DNA of 6,515 nucleotides. Origin: Bacteroidales bacterium. GTDB taxonomy: Bacteria; Bacteroidota; Bacteroidia; Bacteroidales; VadinHA17. Position 1 is the first letter of the stretch; each line of letters begins with the position of its first letter. A program made the translations under genes and the position numbers. Below are positions 1-4,782 of the stretch, piece by piece. The stretch spans positions 1-6,515 of the forward strand of contig DOZA01000243.1 in the NCBI GenBank assembly GCA_003518245.1. Direction: 5' to 3'. Below the pieces are notes generated by a model. It had not been told where the DNA came from and ran no database searches. It saw only the letters and a list, made by a program, of their open reading frames with translations.

Positions 1-1164
1 CAGGAAAAAGAATATACTGAATTTCTTAAACCAGATAGCGATAAGATAAATATACCTGATATAACCGTTGAAGAAAAAGTTAAGGAACAGGGCCCCGGTG
101 ACGAATACAAAATGCAAGCCAGGGAGGCACTCGAATATCAGTTCAGGGCTGACTCTCTTCACAGACTGGCCAACAGGTACCGGATCACACTTGATAAACT
201 ATCAGGTTCTGACAGGCAGTCAGTTAAAAATAAAATCCTGGCTCTTGAGCAGGAAGCATTTGATAATCAAAGAATTGCAGACTCAAAATACAGAAAGGCT
301 GCAGATATATCATCCATGGAATATGATGAGAGGCCGGTATTTGAAACCAGGGATGTTAAGCAATATAAGCCTGACGAAGTTGTAGAAGGAGAAACTGATA
401 CGACTGTTTTTGTTTCTGATACCATCAAAAAAAATGTTCCTGAGGAAGAACCAAGACCCTATGTGCCGGTTCTGGAAATATTCAGTGATAATGACGATCA
501 GTCAGGGCCCATACCTGTTAACAATGCATTGCCTGAGGGATTAATATACAGGATACAGCTTGCTGCTTTAAGAAATCCGAAAGAAATATCCTTTTTTAAG
601 GGATTGGGACCTGTAAGTATTTACAGGGCTGAAGGCTCGAATATAAATTTTTACTATACCGGGATATTCAGACTAAAAAAAGATGCCGAAAGAGCCCTCG
701 TGAAAGTACAACAGAAAGGATTTAAAGATGCATTCATCCTGGCTCAATTAAACGGAAGCAGGGTGAGCATGGAGAAAGCCGGGCAGCTTGAGGAACAATG
801 GTCAGAGGTAAGTCTTTATGACCGGGAGGTGGCATCAGATGTTAAACCCGCTGAGCAGCAGGAACCACCAACACTGGTATACAGGGTCCAGGTGCTTAAA
901 GTAAAGGAGAAAGTGGATGATGATGAGCTGGATTTAATTGAACGACTTGCAAATAAGAGAAGTTATGATATTCTAAAAACTGTAGGCAGTGAGTATGTGT
1001 ATTTAATAGGAAAATTTATTACTTTTGAAAGTGCTGCTGCCTATGCAGATCTTCTTTACAAAAACGGGATGAAAGAAGCAAAGGTTGTGGCTTACCTGGG
1101 AAGGAAAGAAATTCCCCTGGAGACAGCAAAGAAATTATTTGATTTGTATTTTGATAAATTATAA
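1..1164 (+). CDS. Protein with tandem SPOR-like repeats (5' end outside window)
   Basis: The reading frame is open from the first base, so the protein begins before the window; 387 C-terminal residues are visible and the first internal Met is residue 38. Residues about 38-105 are charged and helical, possibly coiled coil. Residues about 105-180 are acidic, Pro-rich and look like a linker. Two similar modules follow: about 183-267 (starting YRIQLAAL) and about 293-380 (starting YRVQVLKV). Each has an initial YRxQ strand, a Y.xGxF or YLIGKF centre, an Ala-rich helix, a GFKDAF or GMKEAK turn and a closing segment with an E..A motif. This pattern resembles the SPOR fold, which in well-studied proteins binds denuded peptidoglycan glycan; here the similarity is by pattern only. 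The protein is probably periplasmic or envelope-associated, but any signal peptide lies upstream of the window. It probably heads or belongs to the clpS-nfeD-floA unit. Specific function is unknown. Confidence 0.75.
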   Translation, partial: QEKEYTEFLKPDSDKINIPDITVEEKVKEQGPGDEYKMQAREALEYQFRADSLHRLANRYRITLDKLSGSDRQSVKNKILALEQEAFDNQRIADSKYRKAADISSMEYDERPVFETRDVKQYKPDEVVEGETDTTVFVSDTIKKNVPEEEPRPYVPVLEIFSDNDDQSGPIPVNNALPEGLIYRIQLAALRNPKEISFFKGLGPVSIYRAEGSNINFYYTGIFRLKKDAERALVKVQQKGFKDAFILAQLNGSRVSMEKAGQLEEQWSEVSLYDREVASDVKPAEQQEPPTLVYRVQVLKVKEKVDDDELDLIERLANKRSYDILKTVGSEYVYLIGKFITFESAAAYADLLYKNGMKEAKVVAYLGRKEIPLETAKKLFDLYFDKL

Positions 1165-1186
1165 TAGGGCAACAGGTAAAACTCAT

Positions 1187-1193
1187 GGGTGAG
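1187..1193 (+). promoter_or_regulatory. Candidate Shine-Dalgarno site deciding the clpS start
   Basis: GGGTGAG contains GGTGA, complementary to the 16S rRNA tail, and its GGTGA core ends five bases before ATG 1198. It overlaps the alternative GTG start at 1189, which would add Met-Ser-Val. I prefer the ATG for this reason. Members of this phylum often do without such sites, so the choice is not firm. Confidence 0.4.
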
Positions 1194-1197
1194 CGTA

Positions 1198-1464
1198 ATG
1201 AAAGAGAAACCATTATCACATAATAAAAGAGTAGAGGATAAAACCGGGTATACACTCATTTTATTTAATGATGATTACAATACTTTTGATCATGTGATTG
1301 AAGCATTGGTGGAAATATGCGGTCACGACCCTGTCCAGGCAGAACAATGTGCTTTGATAGTTCATCATAAAGGAAGCTGTGAAATTAAATCTGGTATGAG
1401 AAAGATTTTATTATCTATGAGGACAGAAATGTTGAACCGTAACCTTACCTGTGAAGTAAAATAG
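1198..1464 (+). CDS. clpS: ATP-dependent Clp protease adaptor ClpS
   Basis: ClpS is a small cytosolic adaptor that recognises N-degron substrates (proteins with destabilising N-terminal residues) and hands them to the ClpA or ClpC unfoldase of the Clp protease. The 88-residue protein has the family core: LILFNDDYNTF at about residues 20-30, whose Asn24-Asp25-Asp26 match E. coli N34-D35-D36 in the N-degron pocket, and IVHHKG near 54-59, whose first His matches E. coli H66. Phe30 occupies the position of the E. coli gate residue Met40. The N-terminal tail is short, roughly 17 residues before the core. ATG 1198 is preferred over GTG 1189 because of a GGTGA site. Stop is five bases before the NfeD gene, so the two are probably co-transcribed. 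No clpA or clpC gene lies in the window. Confidence 0.93.
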   Translation: MKEKPLSHNKRVEDKTGYTLILFNDDYNTFDHVIEALVEICGHDPVQAEQCALIVHHKGSCEIKSGMRKILLSMRTEMLNRNLTCEVK

Positions 1465-1469
1465 TAAAG

Positions 1470-1952
1470 ATGGGATCACTGGGTATAATAATTTTTTTAA
1501 TAATTCTGGGAATATTACTCTTCCTTGTCGAATTTCTTATTGTTCCTGGTATCACTATTGCAGGTATTGGAGGGGCAATAAGCACCATAACCGGTATTGT
1601 ACTGGCCTTCTACTATCACGGGCCTAAAACAGGGCTTATTGTTTTGATTTCTACAGCTGTCCTTATAGGACTTACAGCTGTTTTTATGCTTAAAGCAGGT
1701 ACATGGAAACGACTTATGCTCAACACATCAATTGAAGGCAAAGTTGATTTTGTTAAAAAGGATGAAAACAGGATTAAAATGGGGGATAAAGGGAAAACTA
1801 TTACCCGGCTTAACCCAATGGGTAAGATAATGGTGGAGAATGAATACTATGAGGCTAAAGCCATGGATAAACTTATTAAGCAGAATACCGAAGTGGAGAT
1901 TGTTAAGATTGAATCAAATAAATTAATCGTAAAACCTATAAAATCAGAATAA
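1470..1952 (+). CDS. NfeD-family membrane protein, short form
   Basis: This 160-residue protein has three predicted membrane helices (about residues 4-24, 28-48 and 54-75), with a conserved-looking [15 protein letters not shown] segment at 21-35 between the first two. It ends in a soluble domain: [13 protein letters not shown] at 108-120 followed by a strand-rich stretch to about residue 156. This matches the OB-fold C-terminal domain of NfeD proteins, which transition from a PxG membrane motif. The N-terminal ClpP-like serine protease domain of long NfeD proteins is absent, so this is the short class. NfeD proteins are typically encoded next to SPFH or flotillin genes and are thought to act with them in membrane microdomains. 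Here the next gene is floA, one base away, which supports the call. The protein's own biochemical role is not known. Confidence 0.88.
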   Translation: MGSLGIIIFLIILGILLFLVEFLIVPGITIAGIGGAISTITGIVLAFYYHGPKTGLIVLISTAVLIGLTAVFMLKAGTWKRLMLNTSIEGKVDFVKKDENRIKMGDKGKTITRLNPMGKIMVENEYYEAKAMDKLIKQNTEVEIVKIESNKLIVKPIKSE

Positions 1953-1953
1953 T

Positions 1954-2928
1954 ATGAACCCAATAGCAATGTATGTAGTAATTATTGTTGGAGTAATAAT
2001 ACTTCTCTGGCTGCTGTTATACCTTATACCAATAGGATTATGGTTCCAGGCACTCGTGTCAGGTGTTAGAATATCATTACTGCAACTAATTTTTATGCGC
2101 TGGCGTAAAGTGCCTCCTTCTGTAATTGTAGCTGCAATGATTGAAGGTGATAAGGCAGGAATTAAACTTAACCGGGACGATCTTGAAGCACACTTTCTGG
2201 CAGGTGGTAAGGTGGCACAGGTTGTACATGCTCTTGTCTCAGCTTCAAAAGCAAATATAGTCCTCCCATTTAATATGGCAACTGCAATCGACCTGGCCGG
2301 AAGAGATGTTTTTGAAGCAGTACAAATGTCAGTAAATCCAAAAGTAATAGATACACCTCCGGTAACAGCTGTGGCTAAAGATGGTATACAGCTTATTTCC
2401 AAAGCACGGGTGACAGTACGCGCTAATATAAGGCAACTTGTAGGTGGTGCTGGTGAAGATACCGTCCTTGCAAGGGTAGGAGAGGGAATAGTTTCTTCAA
2501 TCGGATCCTCCGATAATCATAAACGGGTGCTCGAAAATCCTGATTTTATTTCAAGAGTGGTGCTTGAAAAAGGCCTTGATGCTGGCACAGCATTCGAAAT
2601 ATTATCTATTGATATAGCTGATATAGATATAGGGAAGAATATTGGCGCTGTACTGCAGATCGACCAGGCAAATGCTGATAAGAATATCGCCCAGGCTAAA
2701 GCTGAAGAAAGAAGGGCAATGGCCGTAGCCCTTGAACAGGAAATGGTGGCAAAAGCACAGGAAGCACGAGCTAAAGTTATTGAGGCCGAAGTTAAAGTGC
2801 CACTGGCTATAGCCGAAGCATTTAAATCAGGTAACCTTGGTATTATGGATTATTACAGATATAAAAATATTGAAGCCGATACCAATATGAGAGACTCACT
2901 ATCAAAGCCTGGTGATAAAAAGAAATAA
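1954..2928 (+). CDS. floA: Flotillin-like protein FloA (SPFH family)
   Basis: The 324 residues match the length of FloA/YqfA proteins (about 330). A hydrophobic N-terminal anchor spans about residues 5-30 with a second apolar stretch to about 48. The SPFH region follows at about 50-230; recognisable pieces are [12 protein letters not shown] (48-59), a ...[18 protein letters not shown] stretch (127-144), [19 protein letters not shown] (150-168) and [19 protein letters not shown] (214-232). An Ala/Glu/Lys-rich region at about 237-290 should form the oligomerising coiled coil typical of flotillins. FloA assembles into membrane foci and affects membrane fluidity and the activity of membrane protein complexes, as shown in Bacillus. 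It starts one base after the NfeD stop, the same pairing as the yqeZ-yqfA genes of B. subtilis, so translational coupling is likely. The unit ends at a hairpin terminator about 40 bases downstream. Confidence 0.95.
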   Translation: MNPIAMYVVIIVGVIILLWLLLYLIPIGLWFQALVSGVRISLLQLIFMRWRKVPPSVIVAAMIEGDKAGIKLNRDDLEAHFLAGGKVAQVVHALVSASKANIVLPFNMATAIDLAGRDVFEAVQMSVNPKVIDTPPVTAVAKDGIQLISKARVTVRANIRQLVGGAGEDTVLARVGEGIVSSIGSSDNHKRVLENPDFISRVVLEKGLDAGTAFEILSIDIADIDIGKNIGAVLQIDQANADKNIAQAKAEERRAMAVALEQEMVAKAQEARAKVIEAEVKVPLAIAEAFKSGNLGIMDYYRYKNIEADTNMRDSLSKPGDKKK

Positions 2929-2965
2929 TGACATGAAATAACGCGAATAAGGACTATTTAACACG

Positions 2966-2999
2966 AAGAATCCCCACTGGAAACAGGAGGGGATTTTTT
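2966..2999 (+). terminator. Intrinsic terminator after floA, between convergent genes
   Basis: AATCCCC at 2969-2975 pairs with GGGGATT at 2989-2995; AAG on the left can pair on with the following T residues. Inside the loop CTG (2977-2979) and CAG (2984-2986) can pair around GAAA. A run of T at 2994-2999 follows the stem on the plus strand, a classic intrinsic terminator. Read on the minus strand the stem is followed by TTCTT, so it may also stop, less strongly, transcription from the sigma/anti-sigma operon that ends at 3024. Confidence 0.85.
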
Positions 3000-3023
3000 A
3001 TATAAAGAATACTTTTATAATAA

Positions 3024-3431
3024 TTAACTGCTCTGCCGGTTAACAGTCGAGAAATGATTTGCCAGTAAGCGGTCAAAGACAATAAAAACACTTAAACCAC
3101 CTGAAAAATATACCAGATACCTGAGAATAACAGGTAAACCGGGAATTGAAATAGATACTTTAAAGTCAGTCAAAAAACCGGAAATATGTTTTAATATGTC
3201 TTGGAACCAGGGGTATTCACTCACCGATGGTAATGTGAAAGTAAGCAGAGAAAGGCCAATGAAAACAAGAATGACTGTGTAAATAAAACTTTTCTTTATC
3301 GGGTTTATATATAAGAACGTATTCTCCTTCTCAATTTGTGACATCACTTTTTTTGTAAAACCAGCAGGAGCTGATTCAGAACCGGTATATTCAACCCATT
3401 CTTTTATTTTATCTTTTTCAGACTTGTTCAT
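3024..3431 (-). CDS. Small membrane protein, candidate anti-sigma factor
   Basis: The 135-residue protein has a soluble N-terminal part (about 1-45) with the run KIKEWVEYTGSESAPAGFTKKVMSQIEKE, described here by position 8-36 and key residues W12, P22, F25 and V29. Two membrane helices follow at about 47-67 and 101-120, separated by a 30-residue loop. It contains no cysteine, so the HxxxCxxC zinc motif of many anti-sigma factors is absent. I do not recognise a named family. The anti-sigma assignment rests on context: its start overlaps the end of the ECF sigma gene by 14 bases, the usual order of sigma then membrane-bound inhibitor, and a short N-terminal domain plus membrane anchor is the usual architecture. 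Its overlap suggests translational coupling, which would keep the two proteins in fixed ratio. It could instead be an unrelated membrane protein of the regulon. Confidence 0.7.
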   Translation of the reverse strand: MNKSEKDKIKEWVEYTGSESAPAGFTKKVMSQIEKENTFLYINPIKKSFIYTVILVFIGLSLLTFTLPSVSEYPWFQDILKHISGFLTDFKVSISIPGLPVILRYLVYFSGGLSVFIVFDRLLANHFSTVNRQSS

Positions 3432-3999
3432 GGTAGAATTCCTCTATTTTATACTTTTCAATAATTTGTTGCATCTTTTTCCTTGCCCTGAAAAGACGAA
3501 CTTTAATATTTGATCTGGATAAACCAGTGATGGAAGATATTTCATTCTGACTCATATCTTCATAATAATGCATTGTGATAATCGCTCTGTCCTCATGCCC
3601 TAGTTTTTGAAGTGCAAAAGCAAGAAGTATCTTCATGTATTCAATATCAGCATCCTCTTCTGTTTCACAGTCCCTTATGAAATCAACCGAATCAGCAGGG
3701 AAATCCTGAAGGCTCAGTACACCCGGTTTATTCGTTCTGATAAATGTAATAGATGTATTATATACTATCCGGTACAACCAGGTGGTAAAACTGCTTTTCC
3801 CTTTGAAAGTAACTAAAGAACGAAAAACCTTAATAAATGAATCCTGGGCTATTTCTTCTGCATCCTCACGGCTGTTGCAGATTTTCAGCGCAAGGTTATA
3901 TACATTATCCTGATAACGTTCTACTATGACAGAAAATGCTTCCCTGTTGCCTGACAAAATCAGGCTAATGTAATATTGATCGTTCTTATTGGTTTGCAT
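3418..3999 (-). CDS. ECF (sigma-70 family, RpoE-like) RNA polymerase sigma factor
   Basis: ECF sigma factors redirect RNA polymerase to a small regulon, usually in response to an envelope or stress signal. With the start at 3999 the protein has 193 residues. Region 2 covers about 17-88: GNREAFSVIVERYQ (17-30), DAEEIAQDSFIKVFR (46-60) and FTTWLYRIVYN (71-81). Region 4 covers about 120-178, with the helix-turn-helix at 149-176 (MSQNEISSITGLSRS then NIKVRLFRARKKM). A longer frame could start at 4101, but its extra 34 residues are hydrophobic, unlike the family, and would lie across the apparent promoter. The 3999 start places the first conserved Gly at residue 17, as usual. The next gene, overlapping by 14 bases, is a membrane protein likely to be its inhibitor. 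A matching ECF-type promoter directly upstream suggests autoregulation. Confidence 0.94.
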   Translation of the reverse strand: MQTNKNDQYYISLILSGNREAFSVIVERYQDNVYNLALKICNSREDAEEIAQDSFIKVFRSLVTFKGKSSFTTWLYRIVYNTSITFIRTNKPGVLSLQDFPADSVDFIRDCETEEDADIEYMKILLAFALQKLGHEDRAIITMHYYEDMSQNEISSITGLSRSNIKVRLFRARKKMQQIIEKYKIEEFYHEQV

Positions 4000-4004
4000 T
4001 TTTT

Positions 4005-4036
4005 CTTTAGACAAATGCAAATAATATATGGTTACA
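4005..4036 (-). promoter_or_regulatory. Candidate ECF-type promoter of the sigma/anti-sigma operon
   Basis: Read on the minus strand, TGTAACC (4036-4030) is followed after 16 bases by TGTCTAAAG (4013-4005). An AAC-containing -35 and a GTC-containing -10 about 16 bases apart are the general pattern of ECF promoters. The identical pair of blocks occurs on the opposite strand at 4055-4085. Transcription would begin at roughly 4004-3999, almost on the sigma gene's ATG, giving a very short or absent leader. Control by the encoded sigma factor is an inference. Confidence 0.6.
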
Positions 4037-4054
4037 AATAAAGTTAAAAAAATC

Positions 4055-4085
4055 TGTAACCTGGAGAAAAAAAATGTGTCTAAAG
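4055..4085 (+). promoter_or_regulatory. Candidate ECF-type promoter of the DUF6249-like gene
   Basis: TGTAACC (4055-4061) is followed after 15 bases by TGTCTAAAG (4077-4085), the same two blocks as the divergent copy at 4036-4005. Transcription would start at about 4087-4092, leaving a leader of about 25 bases before ATG 4114. The two -35 blocks form a 7-base inverted repeat with an 18-base spacer, because the promoters are back to back. The shared sequence suggests that the same sigma factor reads both. Confidence 0.6.
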
Positions 4086-4113
4086 GGAAAATAATAATCA
4101 AAAAGTCTGAATC

Positions 4114-4446
4114 ATGGAAGTATTAATAGCTTTTATAGTGTTTTTTGCAATGGTCTTTGGTATTTATTATATGTATTTCAAAACCAGGAATAAAGAAAGA
4201 CTGGCACTTATTGAGAAAGGTGCTGATGCATCAATGTTTAAAATAACATCTGAAAAAGGTGCATCAAGAAATCTTTTCAATCCATTGAAGATTGGACTGT
4301 TCATGATCGGCCTGGGTATTGGTGCAGTAGCCGGATATTTTGCCGGGGAGGTTGGAATGCATAAGGGAGCATCATATCCAAGTATGATATTTATTTTTGG
4401 AGGACTGGGATTGTTGGTTTATTATCTTATGACTTCAAAGAAGTAA
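4114..4446 (+). CDS. DUF6249-like small membrane protein
   Basis: The 110-residue protein has one N-terminal helix (about 3-22), a short charged segment with the motif ERLALIEKGADASMF (28-42), and two more membrane helices (about 58-79 and 88-106). The RLALIEKG motif after a first helix and the glycine-rich second helix resemble the DUF6249 family of Bacteroidota, whose function is unknown. An in-frame TGA at 4108-4110 just before the ATG fixes the start. It is transcribed away from the ECF sigma operon and carries the same promoter-like element, so it is probably a member of that sigma factor's regulon, perhaps acting in envelope or membrane stress. The family name is from memory of its motif, not a search. 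Confidence 0.8.
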   Translation: MEVLIAFIVFFAMVFGIYYMYFKTRNKERLALIEKGADASMFKITSEKGASRNLFNPLKIGLFMIGLGIGAVAGYFAGEVGMHKGASYPSMIFIFGGLGLLVYYLMTSKK

Positions 4447-4460
4447 AGTATGCTGAGCAG

Positions 4461-4491
4461 GGGGTGTATAATATAATATTGATACATCCCC
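4461..4491. repeat. Hairpin after the DUF6249-like gene, 15 bases downstream
   Basis: GGGGTGTAT (4461-4469) pairs with ATACA-T-CCCC (4482-4491), nine pairs with one bulged T, around an AT-only loop. No T run follows on either strand, so it is not a standard terminator. It could stabilise the 3' end of the upstream mRNA or act with the hairpin at 4509-4522. Confidence 0.45.
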
Positions 4492-4508
4492 AAATAAAAA
4501 TATAATTC

Positions 4509-4533
4509 ACCTCTACAGAGGTATTATTTCTTT
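4509..4533 (+). terminator. Weak candidate terminator for the DUF6249-like gene
   Basis: ACCTC (4509-4513) and GAGGT (4518-4522) form a five-pair stem with a TACA loop, followed by the T-rich stretch ATTATTTCTTT (4523-4533). The stem is short and the T run is broken, so the call is weak; no better site was found before the next promoter. Confidence 0.35.
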
Positions 4534-4534
4534 A

Positions 4535-4559
4535 ACCCTGTGATTTCAAATTTCAGGGT
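4535..4559. repeat. Inverted repeat ACCCTG / CAGGGT
   Basis: ACCCTG (4535-4540) and CAGGGT (4554-4559) are perfect 6-base arms around a 13-base loop. No T run follows. It lies about 55 bases before the -33 box of the symporter promoter, so it could be a protein-binding site as easily as an RNA hairpin. Confidence 0.35.
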
Positions 4560-4583
4560 ATCGTCTATTATTGACCTTTAATC

Positions 4584-4636
4584 AAATATTTTATTTAAAT
4601 TTTTATAAGTGTAATTTGTACATTAAATATTTTATT
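4584..4636. repeat. 12-base direct repeat around the symporter promoter
   Basis: AAATATTTTATT occurs at 4584-4595 and again at 4625-4636, 41 bases apart, close to four DNA turns. The second copy lies between the -33 and -7 boxes, where a repressor would block polymerase. The surrounding DNA is very AT-rich, so chance or general AT bias is a real alternative. Confidence 0.4.
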
Positions 4637-4645
4637 ATATATTTG
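4615..4645 (+). promoter_or_regulatory. Bacteroides-type primary promoter of the symporter-araA operon
   Basis: TTTG (4615-4618) and TATATTTG (4638-4645) are exact matches to the -33 (TTTG) and -7 (TANNTTTG) elements of primary-sigma promoters in Bacteroidota, with a 19-base spacer, which is in the accepted range. Transcription would begin near 4650-4653, giving a leader of about 130 bases. The distance to the gene is long but contains no better match that I could find. Confidence 0.65.
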
Positions 4646-4682
4646 TTTATTCAACCTGATTTAGGTAATTTATGAATTCAAT

Positions 4683-4706
4683 ATCTGTTCTTTTGTAGAA
4701 ACAGAT
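4683..4706 (+). other. Hairpin in the symporter mRNA leader
   Basis: ATCTGTT (4683-4689) and AACAGAT (4700-4706) are perfect 7-base arms with a 10-base loop. It is about 30 bases downstream of the predicted transcription start, and 76 bases before the symporter ATG. It is followed by AATAAAAAAATG rather than T residues, so it is not a plus-strand terminator. It could be an mRNA structure or an operator; the sequence does not decide. Confidence 0.4.
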
Positions 4707-4782
4707 TCAATAAAAAAATGAACTGACCGTGCAGAAAATTTAGAAATCTTTTCCATATTTCACATAACAAATCACTACGAAA

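Larger units (their letters stand above)
4447..4782. other. 336-base AT-rich intergenic region
   Basis: No gene could be supported here. It holds, in order: three hairpins after the DUF6249-like gene (4461-4491, 4509-4522, 4535-4559), a 12-base direct repeat (4584-4595 and 4625-4636), a Bacteroides-type promoter (4615-4645), and a leader of about 130 bases before the symporter that contains one more hairpin (4683-4706). The listed elements that I judge separately have their own entries. Confidence 0.7.

Noticed and set aside
68..385. 105-residue frame inside the SPOR-like gene
   Set aside because: It overlaps a well-supported coding frame on the same strand and its product is basic and low in family-like features.
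1019..1255. 78-residue minus-strand frame over the end of the SPOR-like gene and the start of clpS
   Set aside because: It runs across two plus-strand genes and shows no recognisable domain.
1944..2402. 152-residue minus-strand frame over floA
   Set aside because: It lies opposite a highly conserved flotillin gene; its Thr/Ile/Ala-rich composition is what an antisense shadow gives.
4000..4101. 34-residue N-terminal extension of the sigma factor (start at 4101)
   Set aside because: The extension is hydrophobic, unlike ECF N-termini, comes from AT-rich DNA and covers the apparent promoter; the Met at 3999 gives the usual family length.
4672..4698. Eight-codon leader frame (MNSISVLL) before the symporter
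   Set aside because: No ribosome site and no run of regulatory codons; its overlap with the hairpin 4683-4706 is suggestive of attenuation but the structure lacks a terminator.
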